A stretch of DNA of 13,357 nucleotides from Moraxellaceae bacterium UBA2031 (GTDB lineage Bacteria > Pseudomonadota > Gammaproteobacteria > Pseudomonadales > Moraxellaceae), in assembly GCA_002333145.1 (NCBI GenBank), contig DDBN01000081.1, positions 9,799 through 23,155 of the forward strand, read 5' to 3'. A program made the translations under genes and the position numbers. Below are positions 1-6,229 of this stretch, in pieces (positions within the stretch are counted from its first letter, which is position 1; each line of letters begins with the position of its first letter). A model generated the notes under the pieces. The model did not search any database. It saw nothing but the letters and a program-made list of their open reading frames with translations, and was not told the origin of the DNA.

Positions 1-143
1 CCGCCATCAGGCTCAGCAACGCCGCTATACGGAGGCCACTCACCAGAGATCAGCACCTCGGTATCTGCTTGCGCAACATTCATGCTCAACGACAGTAGTA
101 AAGCCAAACCTAGCTGGCCGATGCGTGACAACCTTCCTAGCAT
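1..143 (-). CDS. N-terminus of a secreted protein, probable periplasmic solute-binding protein (partial)
   Basis: Only the first 47 codons are present and the gene runs off the left edge. The reading from the ATG at 143 begins with a basic stretch, then a hydrophobic core (GLALLLSLSM), then a probable signal peptidase I site at VAQA|DT near residue 26. The mature start reads VLISGEWPPYSG. A beta strand followed by GEWPPY is what I associate with the N-terminus of family 3 (amino-acid type) periplasmic substrate-binding domains, where it lies near the ligand cleft. That assignment rests on a short stretch and is inference; export to the periplasm is much better supported. Upstream there is only a weak purine-rich ribosome site (AAGAGATG about 10 bases before the start). 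The gene is separated from the fumarase by a strong terminator, so it should have its own promoter in 144-220, but I could not pick one out. Confidence 0.6.
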   Translation of the reverse strand, partial: MLGRLSRIGQLGLALLLSLSMNVAQADTEVLISGEWPPYSGVAEPDG

Positions 144-219
144 TTTTGCACATCTCTTGATCCATCAAGGTCTTTAACACTACCTCGTCATACCGTCACT
201 TAACAGTACACTCAGCCCA

Positions 220-246
220 TAAAAAAACCCGCCGGGCAGGCGGGTT
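220..246 (-). terminator. Rho-independent terminator of the fumarase gene
   Basis: An 8-bp inverted repeat (226-233 with 239-246, AACCCGCC/GGCGGGTT) encloses a 5-base loop. Read on the minus strand, the hairpin is followed by seven T residues (227-221). It begins 20 bases after the fumarase stop codon, as expected for an intrinsic terminator. Confidence 0.9.
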
Positions 247-265
247 CTTCCAACACTTGCAGTGC

Positions 266-1780
266 TCAAGCAATAATCGGAATCTTGCCGATCTTGGCCT
301 GCCATATCTTCGGTGCTGTGTTATGCACCGATTCACCCTGCACATCCACGGCCACGGAAACTGGCATATCCTCGACCACAAACTCGTAGATCGCCTCCAT
401 GCCCAAGTCCTCAAAGGCCACTACACGCGCCTTACGAATAGCCTTGGAAACCAGATAAGCCGCGCCACCCACTGCCATGAGGTAAACAGCCTTATGCTTT
501 TTGATGGCTTCGATACCCTCAGGGCCGCGTTCAGACTTGCCAATCATTCCCATAAGGCCTGTCTTCTCAAGCACCACATCCGTGAACTTGTCCATACGAG
601 TTGCTGTAGTTGGACCTGCTGGTCCGACCACTTCATCGCGCACAGGATCAACCGGGCCAACGTAATAGATAAACTTGCCCTTCAGGTCGACTGGCAGCGT
701 CTCGCCACGGGCGAACATTTCAACCATACGCTTATGGGCCGCATCACGGCCGGTATAGATGGTGCCAGACAGAAGCAACGTCTCACCTGGCTGCCAGCTT
801 TCAATTTCGGCCTGAGTAACAGTGTCGAGATTAACGCGACGAGACTTTCTGGCATCAAACGTGATCTTTGGCCAATCTTCTAACTTCGGCACTTCCAGAT
901 GAGCAGGGCCAGAGCCGTCCAGCTCGAAATGCACATGACGGGTCGCCGCACAATTAGGGATCATGGCTACGGGCAAGGAAGCGGCATGAGTAGGATAATC
1001 ACGGATCTTGATATCCACCACAGTGGTCAGACCACCAAGCCCCTGCGCACCAATACCCAAAGCATTTACCTTTTCGTAAAGCTCAACACGCAACTCTTCG
1101 ATGCGATTCTGCGGGCCGCGAATCAATAGCTCATGCATATCGACCGGGTCCATCAAGGACTCCTTGGCGAGCAGTACGGCTTTCTCGGCTGTACCACCAA
1201 TCCCGATACCCAGCATGCCTGGTGGGCACCAGCCAGCACCCATGGTTGGCACTGTCTTGAGGACCCAATCCACGATGGAGTCAGACGGATTAAGCATAAC
1301 CATCTTGGACTTGTTTTCAGAGCCGCCGCCCTTGGCCGCCACAGTTATGTCGACCTTGTTGCCCTGAACGATGCTGTAGTGGATAACAGCAGGGGTATTG
1401 TCTTTGGTATTGGTCCGCTTACCTGCCGGATCTCGCAGGATAGAGGCGCGCAGAACATTATCCGGGCTCAAGTAAGCACGACGGACGCCTTCGTTGATAG
1501 CATCATCAAGGCTCATGCCGCCCAAATCCCAGCGCACCTCCATGCCCACTTTTACAAACACGGTGACAATTCCGGTGTCCTGACAGATTGGGCGATGCCC
1601 TTCGGCGCACATACGAGAATTGATCAGAATCTGCGCCATGGCATCCTTGGCAGCCTGATTTTCTTCGCGCTCATAGGCTGCATTAATGGCCTGAATGAAA
1701 TCTATCGGATGGTAGTAAGAAATATACTGAAGGGCATCGGCAACACTCTGAATGAGGTCGTCCTGTTTAATGACGGTCAT
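266..1780 (-). CDS. fumA: Class I fumarate hydratase, iron-sulfur type
   Basis: This 504-residue enzyme should interconvert fumarate and malate in the citric acid cycle, in the cytoplasm, using an oxygen-sensitive [4Fe-4S] cluster. The alpha and beta parts of the family are both present in one chain. The three cysteines expected to ligate the cluster are visible: C66 in ICQDTG, C185 in GWCPPGM and C277 in NCAATRH. The KGGGSENKS motif (150-158) and the beta-domain segment SGTIYTGRDAAHKR (338-351) are also present. The C-terminal half (GPAGPTTATRMDKF to the end) is typical of family members about 505 residues long, as in Pseudomonas. The start at 1780 is chosen because GGAGA lies five bases upstream and the TVIKQ N-terminus fits the family; an in-frame ATG at 1846 would add 22 unlikely residues. 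The gene stands alone, with a promoter at 1858-1886 and a terminator. Some family members act on tartrate or related diacids, but the full-length match favours fumarase. Confidence 0.95.
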   Translation of the reverse strand: MTVIKQDDLIQSVADALQYISYYHPIDFIQAINAAYEREENQAAKDAMAQILINSRMCAEGHRPICQDTGIVTVFVKVGMEVRWDLGGMSLDDAINEGVRRAYLSPDNVLRASILRDPAGKRTNTKDNTPAVIHYSIVQGNKVDITVAAKGGGSENKSKMVMLNPSDSIVDWVLKTVPTMGAGWCPPGMLGIGIGGTAEKAVLLAKESLMDPVDMHELLIRGPQNRIEELRVELYEKVNALGIGAQGLGGLTTVVDIKIRDYPTHAASLPVAMIPNCAATRHVHFELDGSGPAHLEVPKLEDWPKITFDARKSRRVNLDTVTQAEIESWQPGETLLLSGTIYTGRDAAHKRMVEMFARGETLPVDLKGKFIYYVGPVDPVRDEVVGPAGPTTATRMDKFTDVVLEKTGLMGMIGKSERGPEGIEAIKKHKAVYLMAVGGAAYLVSKAIRKARVVAFEDLGMEAIYEFVVEDMPVSVAVDVQGESVHNTAPKIWQAKIGKIPIIA

Positions 1781-1857
1781 GGGGTCTCCGGGCTGTGCGC
1801 GGTTAGCGAGCGGGAATAGCTGACAGGACATTGTATGCCCCGTCATGGCAGATGCTG

Positions 1858-1886
1858 ATTATACCCAAGCCGGGTACGGATATCCG
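1858..1886 (-). promoter_or_regulatory. Probable promoter of the fumarase gene with overlapping inverted repeats
   Basis: On the minus strand a perfect TATAAT (1863-1858) lies about 77 bases upstream of the fumarase start. The -35 region at 17-bp spacing matches consensus poorly (CGGATA). Two palindromes overlap the element: TACCC-N5-GGGTA at 1862-1876 and the perfect 10-mer CGGATATCCG at 1877-1886. Their placement would suit operator sites of a regulator, but no known binding motif is recognised. There is no T-run beside them, so they do not look like a terminator for the upstream hydrolase gene. Confidence 0.5.
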
Positions 1887-1893
1887 CTGGCGC

Positions 1894-2790
1894 TCAGCTT
1901 CTTAAAAGCGGATGCTGGTTAAGCCAATCCAGAATCATCGCATTGACCTCATCTGGCGCCTCGCGATGCAGAAAGTGTCCCACATTGGCGATCTTACGAA
2001 CCTGCAGCCCCTTCTCAAAATCCTGCTCGCGCATAAGGCTGTCGTAAAGACGGCTATCCATACAGCCATCCTGCTCACCGGTCAGTGCCAAGGTAGGAAC
2101 ACTGACACGACGTGTCAGCAAGCGCCAAGACTGCTGGGTAGACAGCGATAGAGGCTGTAACAAACAGCGGTAATACTGTGTGGCCGCATGGGTCACGCCC
2201 TCCGCACGGAAGGTGGATTTAACCTGATCGATATCCGCCTGAGAGAACTGCCACGTAGGCGACCATCGCCTCCACAGCGTCTCAATAAAGGCATAGTCAT
2301 CTCGTTCAACAATCAACTCGGAGGCTTTCTGAAACTGCATCAGAAGGATGTAGGCGGACTTTACCAACTGAGCAGGCACGCCCACTACCCCTTGCAGACC
2401 GCGTCGCAGATGCGGAATAGCCAGCGTAGTCAGGGAGACAAACTTTTTTGGCTGTAGCGCAACAGCAACATAAGCGGTTAATGCCCCCCAGTCGTGGCCT
2501 ATCAAATGACACTGCCTGGCCTTGAGGAGTTTCATCCAGGCAAAAACATCTGATGCCAAGTGAATGAGATGATACAGGTCGCGTGGCGAGCAAGATGACG
2601 ACTCATAGCCTCGCATCATCGGTGCAACAACACGATAACCCTGCGCAGCAATGGCCTCAATTTGTGCATCAAACGAATGAAAGTCATCCGGAAATCCATG
2701 CAGCATCAACACAAGAGGTCCTTCGCCTGCGGCTCGGGCAGTAAAGTACATCCCCTCATGCTCCAGAGAAAGAATCTCAATTGTACTCAT
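1894..2790 (-). CDS. Alpha/beta hydrolase of the epoxide hydrolase type
   Basis: A 298-residue soluble alpha/beta-hydrolase. The oxyanion-hole motif HGFPDD starts at residue 31. The nucleophile elbow is GHDWGA with aspartate D100. An Asp nucleophile followed by Trp is the signature of epoxide hydrolases and haloalkane dehalogenases rather than of serine esterases. The likely acid is D241 (TGEQDG) and the catalytic base H272 (NVGHFLHREAP). Two tyrosines in the cap region, Y147 and Y207 (in TQYYR), sit where epoxide hydrolases place their ring-opening pair; this is a by-eye alignment. The true substrate is unknown. The ATG at 2790 overlaps the stop of the yihY-like gene (ATGA) and has GAGG seven bases upstream. 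This start removes 41 residues of non-homologous upstream reading. There is no signal peptide. Co-translation with a membrane protein suggests co-expression and says little about function. Confidence 0.85.
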   Translation of the reverse strand: MSTIEILSLEHEGMYFTARAAGEGPLVLMLHGFPDDFHSFDAQIEAIAAQGYRVVAPMMRGYESSSCSPRDLYHLIHLASDVFAWMKLLKARQCHLIGHDWGALTAYVAVALQPKKFVSLTTLAIPHLRRGLQGVVGVPAQLVKSAYILLMQFQKASELIVERDDYAFIETLWRRWSPTWQFSQADIDQVKSTFRAEGVTHAATQYYRCLLQPLSLSTQQSWRLLTRRVSVPTLALTGEQDGCMDSRLYDSLMREQDFEKGLQVRKIANVGHFLHREAPDEVNAMILDWLNQHPLLRS

Positions 2791-4040
2791 GCTGATACCT
2801 CGTTGCCGCTCTCTGTACCATCTTCTCTTAGGATAGATGCCAGCGAAATGGATAGTTCGGTGTCTATTGTGGCATTCACGCGCAAAAGAGCGGGCTTCAA
2901 TGCAGCCACCCAATGATCATCATCATGCAAATTTTCCAGATCTGCCGCACTGGGCAAGGGCCACGGCAAGTTGCGATAAAAGTCGGAGAATTGAATTTGC
3001 TCTAGATTGCGCGCCAGAACATAGCCACCTGCATCTGTTCGGCAAATGATCCGTTCACGCTGAAGAATATCGGCAAACTGAAACCAGTTCTCCACTTCTT
3101 TTTTACCCAAAATACTCATCGCTTCGACATCCGACACAGCCCCTCCTCCCTGCTGCTTGCGCCAAAAAAGCTGAAGAATATCCAGCATGGCCAGCACAGG
3201 ATGGCGTTGCGCCATACTGGTGTGGCGATACACGGCAATGGCCCGGGTAATCTCGACGCCTAGCAAAATAATCATCCATGACAAGTAAATCCAAATCAGG
3301 AATACCGGAAAAGCGGCGAAGGCTCCATAGACCAGCGTATACGAAGAAAATTGACTCACAAATAAGCCAAACCCTTTTTTTGCTAGTTCAAACAACAATG
3401 CGGCAAGCAGACCACCCAAGAAGCCCGCCTTAAGTGGAACTTTACAATTGGGCACAGCGACATAAAGCAACGTGAATGCCAGCGTGGTCGACACAAAGGG
3501 GATGAGTTGCAAACCGGGCACTGCGCCACTGAACGCCGAAGCGGCTGTACTGAACAAATGGATTGAGGCCAGATAAGAAGATATGGCGAATCCCGCACCC
3601 AGTAGTAATGGACCAAGACTTAGTACTGCCCAGTAACGTAGAAAGCTCACCACTCCCTTGCGCTCGTGATGCACTTTCCATATCTGATTGAAGGCCTTCT
3701 CAATGGTCACCAGCAGCATGAGCGCCGTAACAAAGAGTATCGCAATACCGATAGTGGTCAATCCTCTCGCCTGCTGGGAAAAATCCTGCAAGCGCTCTTG
3801 AACGGCTGCACCCGTGCTGGGAATGAAGTTCTGAAAAACAAAATTCTGGATATCCCCACTCACATGCTGAAGGGATGGAATGGCAGACAGTATCGAGAAC
3901 ACCACTGTCATGACTGGAACTACCGCGAACAATGTGGTGTAGGTAAGCACCATGGCAGCCTGTCGGCAGTTATCCGCCAGAAAGCGGCGAATAACCAACC
4001 GGGCAAGAGGCAACGTGTGGCGTGCAAAAGACAATGGCAT
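2787..4040 (-). CDS. YihY/BrkB-family inner membrane protein
   Basis: A 417-residue protein with about six membrane-spanning stretches between residues 30 and 270, followed by a cytoplasmic tail of about 145 residues. Family hallmarks include the TYTTLFAVVPVM segment (33-44), FIPSTG (72-77), SLGPLLLGAGFAISSYL (141-157) and LLFELAKKGFGLF (215-227). These match E. coli YihY closely in order and spacing. The family was once mis-annotated as ribonuclease BN; its molecular role is unknown. The tail (about 280-350) looks like a small winged-helix-type domain (EVENWFQFADILQRERII), as in longer proteobacterial members. The ATG at 4040 is preferred because a plausible promoter -10 lies at 4069-4074, downstream of the alternative GTG at 4082, and the E. 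coli alignment also begins near here. The gene is translationally coupled to the hydrolase at its 3' end and diverges from the arsC-like operon. Confidence 0.88.
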   Translation of the reverse strand: MPLSFARHTLPLARLVIRRFLADNCRQAAMVLTYTTLFAVVPVMTVVFSILSAIPSLQHVSGDIQNFVFQNFIPSTGAAVQERLQDFSQQARGLTTIGIAILFVTALMLLVTIEKAFNQIWKVHHERKGVVSFLRYWAVLSLGPLLLGAGFAISSYLASIHLFSTAASAFSGAVPGLQLIPFVSTTLAFTLLYVAVPNCKVPLKAGFLGGLLAALLFELAKKGFGLFVSQFSSYTLVYGAFAAFPVFLIWIYLSWMIILLGVEITRAIAVYRHTSMAQRHPVLAMLDILQLFWRKQQGGGAVSDVEAMSILGKKEVENWFQFADILQRERIICRTDAGGYVLARNLEQIQFSDFYRNLPWPLPSAADLENLHDDDHWVAALKPALLRVNATIDTELSISLASILREDGTESGNEVSA

Positions 4041-4068
4041 GAGGATTCCAATCAGTTCAGGCTCGCCA

Positions 4069-4097
4069 AGTATTCCTGTCACGATGGCAACTGTCGA
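4069..4097 (-). promoter_or_regulatory. Possible sigma-70 promoter for the yihY-like gene
   Basis: On the minus strand TCGACA (4097-4092, 5 of 6 consensus bases) is separated by 17 bp from AATACT (4074-4069, 4 of 6). Transcription would begin near 4062, about 20 bases before the ATG at 4040. This supports that ATG over the upstream GTG. Confidence 0.4.
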
Positions 4098-4099
4098 GT

Positions 4100-4128
4100 G
4101 TGACCCGCACCTTCTTCATGGCTACAAT
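4100..4128 (+). promoter_or_regulatory. Possible sigma-70 promoter for the arsC-wrbA-DUF2069 operon
   Basis: GTGACC (4100-4105, 4 of 6 consensus bases) is followed after 17 bp by TACAAT (4123-4128, 5 of 6). It would give a leader of about 26 bases before the ATG at 4161. It lies back to back with the putative yihY promoter, and the two may interfere or be co-regulated. Confidence 0.5.
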
Positions 4129-4160
4129 ACCGGCCAACTATCCCTTCAAGCATAACGACC

Positions 4161-4508
4161 ATGTACACCTTTTATCACAATCCTCGCTGTTCCAAGTCGA
4201 GGGAAGCCCTGTCTCTGCTGGAAGATGCCTGCGTGCCACTCACCATCGTCCGCTATCTAGACGATCCACTTGATGCGGCTGTCATCAAAAAACTACTGAA
4301 AAAGTTAGGAATGCCTGCCCGTGAGCTAATGCGCCAGAAGGAAGCTGAATACAATGCCCTTGGTTTGGCCAATCCGGCATTAAGTGAAGACGACTTGATT
4401 GATGCCATCATTCGCCACCCTCGGTTACTTGAGCGCCCAGTGGTTATTCATGGCAACAGAGCCGTGATTGCCCGCCCACCCGAACGCGTAGAGGAGCTAC
4501 TGAAATGA
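4161..4508 (+). CDS. ArsC-family protein (arsenate reductase-like, YfgD type)
   Basis: A 115-residue thioredoxin-fold protein of the glutaredoxin-dependent arsenate reductase family. The N-terminal strand leads into HNPRCSKSR with the catalytic cysteine at C10. The three arginines that hold the oxyanion in E. coli ArsC have equivalents: R58 (LMRQKE), R92 (LLERPVV) and R105 (ARPPERV). This suggests a competent active site. Chromosomal YfgD-like members away from ars operons have not all been shown to reduce arsenate, and no arsR, arsB or acr3 gene is present here. A general thiol-redox role is equally possible. It is the first gene of a three-gene operon, and its stop overlaps the wrbA start (ATGA). 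There is no good ribosome site before the ATG; the leader predicted from the promoter is only about 26 bases. Confidence 0.9.
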   Translation: MYTFYHNPRCSKSREALSLLEDACVPLTIVRYLDDPLDAAVIKKLLKKLGMPARELMRQKEAEYNALGLANPALSEDDLIDAIIRHPRLLERPVVIHGNRAVIARPPERVEELLK

Positions 4509-5101
4509 CTACCCCTTACGTTCTTGTGCTGTATTACAGTCGGCACGGCGCTACCCGGCAGATGGCTCGCCTGATTGCGCGCGGCATTGAAAAAGAAGGC
4601 CTAGAAGCAAGAATTCGTACGGTCCCAGCTGTGTCGACCGTCATCGACGCCACAGCGCCAGCCATCCCTGAAGAAGGCGAGCTTTACTGCTCCGAGGAAG
4701 ATCTGGCCAACTGCGTCGGTCTTGCCTTAGGCAGCCCCACCCGCTTTGGCAACATGGCCGCTCCCCTGAAATACTTTATCGATGGCACTAGCGGCTTGTG
4801 GCTGAATGGCGCCCTTATCGACAAGCCAGCCGTTGTCTTTACGTCGACCAGTTCACTGCATGGCGGGCAGGAAACAACATTGCTCAGCATGATGATGCCA
4901 TTGCTTCATCACGGCATGGTGATACTGGGCATTCCTTACTCAGAGTCAGCGCTACTTAAGACCACCTCTGGCGGAACACCATACGGTGCCAGCCACTTGG
5001 CTGGCCCTGACAGTGGTAGAGCCGTTGATGAATTAGAATCTACGTTGTGCATAGCCCTTGGCCAAAGACTGGCCCGCCACGCAAAAAGAGGAACAACATG
5101 A
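4505..5101 (+). CDS. wrbA: WrbA-type NAD(P)H:quinone oxidoreductase (flavodoxin-like)
   Basis: A 198-residue flavodoxin-fold protein, exactly the usual WrbA length. Family members bind FMN as tetramers and reduce quinones by two electrons in the cytoplasm, limiting semiquinone-derived oxygen radicals. The FMN phosphate loop is YYSRHGATRQ (10-19). The other flavin-contact segments are GSPTRFGNM (76-84), STSSLHGGQETT (114-125) and GGTPYGASH (156-164), and the family histidines near 135-136 are kept. The start at 4505 overlaps the arsC-like stop by four bases and has GAGGAG eight bases upstream, so translation is probably both coupled and efficient. Its own stop overlaps the DUF2069 start in the same way. 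As I recall, the arsC-like/wrbA/DUF2069 order is kept in Pseudomonas, which argues for a functional link, perhaps in redox stress; that link is inference. Confidence 0.93.
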   Translation: MTTPYVLVLYYSRHGATRQMARLIARGIEKEGLEARIRTVPAVSTVIDATAPAIPEEGELYCSEEDLANCVGLALGSPTRFGNMAAPLKYFIDGTSGLWLNGALIDKPAVVFTSTSSLHGGQETTLLSMMMPLLHHGMVILGIPYSESALLKTTSGGTPYGASHLAGPDSGRAVDELESTLCIALGQRLARHAKRGTT

Positions 5102-5466
5102 TTACTGTCCGTGCTGCAAGGGCGCGCAAGTTAACTTTGGGGTTGCTGGGCGCATTACTGACGTTAATGGTCTTGGAGACCTTTCTATTTGCTCCACCTA
5201 CCATGAGGTTGGCCACCATTCTGGTCATTGTCGCCATTAAAATCATTCCGCCGGGATTATTCTTTCATCCTATTATTCGCTGGCAGCCAATGAGCGCAGT
5301 ATGGCTGGGCATTCTGCTACTGCTCTACTTCTGTTGGGCTGTACTGGGCGCCATGGTTCCCGGCACGGAAGGATATGTGGCTATATTGCGCGCAATTTTG
5401 ACGGCAGCGTGCTTTGTGTCAGCCATGTACTTTGCCCGCTGGCAGCGAGCCGCGACAGGCCAATAA
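5098..5466 (+). CDS. DUF2069 family small membrane protein
   Basis: A 122-residue hydrophobic protein with four predicted membrane segments, roughly residues 12-31, 36-54, 67-86 and 93-113, and a positively charged N-terminus (RAARARK), suggesting a cytoplasmic N-end. The central part PPGLFFHPIIRWQPMS followed by WLGILLLLYFCW resembles the DUF2069 family of proteobacterial inner membrane proteins of unknown function. The ATG at 5098 overlaps the wrbA stop (ATGA) and has AGAGGA five bases upstream, so it is preferred over the in-frame upstream start at 5047, which would lie deep inside wrbA. It is the last gene of the operon and is followed by a hairpin at 5477-5511. No catalytic or binding motif can be pointed to. 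Confidence 0.85.
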   Translation: MITVRAARARKLTLGLLGALLTLMVLETFLFAPPTMRLATILVIVAIKIIPPGLFFHPIIRWQPMSAVWLGILLLLYFCWAVLGAMVPGTEGYVAILRAILTAACFVSAMYFARWQRAATGQ

Positions 5467-5476
5467 GTTCAAAATG

Positions 5477-5511
5477 AAGGGCAGAGCCTCACTGCAGAAA
5501 GGCCTGCCCTT
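5477..5511. terminator. Hairpin between convergent genes, possible terminator
   Basis: AAGGGCAG (5477-5484) pairs perfectly with CTGCCCTT (5504-5511). The stem extends inward by GCCT/AGGC (5486-5489 with 5500-5503) across a single bulged A, with a 10-base loop. There is no proper T-run on either side (only CATTTT on the minus reading). It sits 10 bases after the DUF2069 stop and 26 bases beyond the DUF2057 stop, and may help end both transcripts. Confidence 0.5.
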
Positions 5512-5537
5512 GATACGACCGTTATAAGGCAAAAAGT

Positions 5538-6167
5538 CTATTTTGGCTGCTGAGTAAGCCACAATTGGAATGCTTCACGTTCGTCAGGTGTTGCACGCCC
5601 CCAGACATCCTTAAGCAAGTCCAGATGCGTTTGAGCCTGAGTCTGTGCATCACTGTTCTGCGTTGATTCAAATGCTTTGGTAATAGTGTCTATCAAGGAA
5701 GCCTCGGCATACGACTTGATAGCAGTAGACTGGCCCACCGTTTCGTTCGCATTATTAATCAAACGAAACTGCGGCGCCTTTGCAAACTTGCGGGCAGCAT
5801 CAAGTGAGGGCTGCTTATCCATTTCAAGTCGATACTCTGTGCCTGCCACTGCAGTGAAGCGCAATGCCGCCTGTCGTGAGCGTACCACCTCATGTTCACT
5901 CGCATTAATCTGGAACAACTGAACATAGCGCAGCGTCAAGACATGCTCGCCTGGCAGCAACTCCAGGGATTGACTGTGCTGGCGAAGCAGCCCTGTCGGT
6001 TCAACTCCGTCCAGCGCCATGACTTGTACCTGCTCCGGAGCGCTAATCAAGGCCACCTCTGCTGGCTGACGGGCCTCGCCGTCGTAAAGCCTGACTGTTC
6101 CTGGCGCTGCACAACCTGCCAGCAGCACTATCGTCGGCACAACCCATGACCACTTCCCAACTTTCAT
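5538..6167 (-). CDS. DUF2057 (YccT-like) predicted outer-membrane lipoprotein
   Basis: A 209-residue protein with a lipoprotein signal: a short basic start, a hydrophobic core and a lipobox LLAGC with the lipidated cysteine at C19. Ala at +2 favours outer-membrane sorting. The mature part matches the DUF2057 family. VQVMALDGVEPTGLL (48-62) followed by LELLPGEHVLTLRY (68-81) parallels the first domain of E. coli YccT, and the C-terminal segment DVWGRATPDEREAFQLWL (187-204) parallels the end of that protein. E. coli YccT has been reported to restrain curli assembly and was renamed CsgI. No curli gene is present here and that role should not be assumed. The start at 6167 is set by AGGAGAT three bases upstream. 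The gene lies directly downstream of the terminator of the CSLREA operon, and its own promoter is not evident. Confidence 0.8.
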   Translation of the reverse strand: MKVGKWSWVVPTIVLLAGCAAPGTVRLYDGEARQPAEVALISAPEQVQVMALDGVEPTGLLRQHSQSLELLPGEHVLTLRYVQLFQINASEHEVVRSRQAALRFTAVAGTEYRLEMDKQPSLDAARKFAKAPQFRLINNANETVGQSTAIKSYAEASLIDTITKAFESTQNSDAQTQAQTHLDLLKDVWGRATPDEREAFQLWLTQQPK

Positions 6168-6199
6168 ACTATCTCCTGACTTGCACACTGACAGCCCAT

Positions 6200-6228
6200 A
6201 AAAAAAGCCGCATCAAGCGGCTTTTTTT
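6200..6228 (-). terminator. Rho-independent terminator of the CSLREA operon
   Basis: GCCGC (6207-6211) and GCGGC (6217-6221) form a stem with a 5-base loop, flanked by seven A on the left and seven T on the right. The stem can extend to 12 bp by A-T pairs, and the element could work in both directions. It starts two bases after the stop codon of the second CSLREA gene (6230). The 15 bases CAGCCCATAAAAAAA beside it also occur beside the fumarase terminator. Confidence 0.9.
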
Positions 6229-6229
6229 A

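Noticed and set aside
257..883. A 208-codon open frame on the plus strand, opposite the fumarase gene
   Set aside because: It lies wholly antisense to a well-supported enzyme gene, has no ribosome site and its translation is rich in Cys, His and Arg with no recognisable domain.
1133..1819. A 228-codon open frame on the plus strand, opposite the start of the fumarase gene
   Set aside because: It is antisense to the conserved N-terminal half of fumarase and shows no family resemblance; it is best explained as a codon-bias shadow.
4041..4082. Longer yihY-like protein starting at the GTG at 4082
   Set aside because: It has a poor ribosome site and would begin upstream of the predicted transcription start near 4062; the family alignment begins at the ATG at 4040.
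3666..4103. A 145-codon plus-strand open frame opposite the yihY-like gene
   Set aside because: The translation is low-complexity polar sequence with no motif, and it would also run into the divergent promoter region.
4161..4508. An arsenic-resistance operon
   Set aside because: Only an ArsC-like gene is present, without arsR, arsB, acr3 or arsH, and the neighbours are those of the general chromosomal locus.
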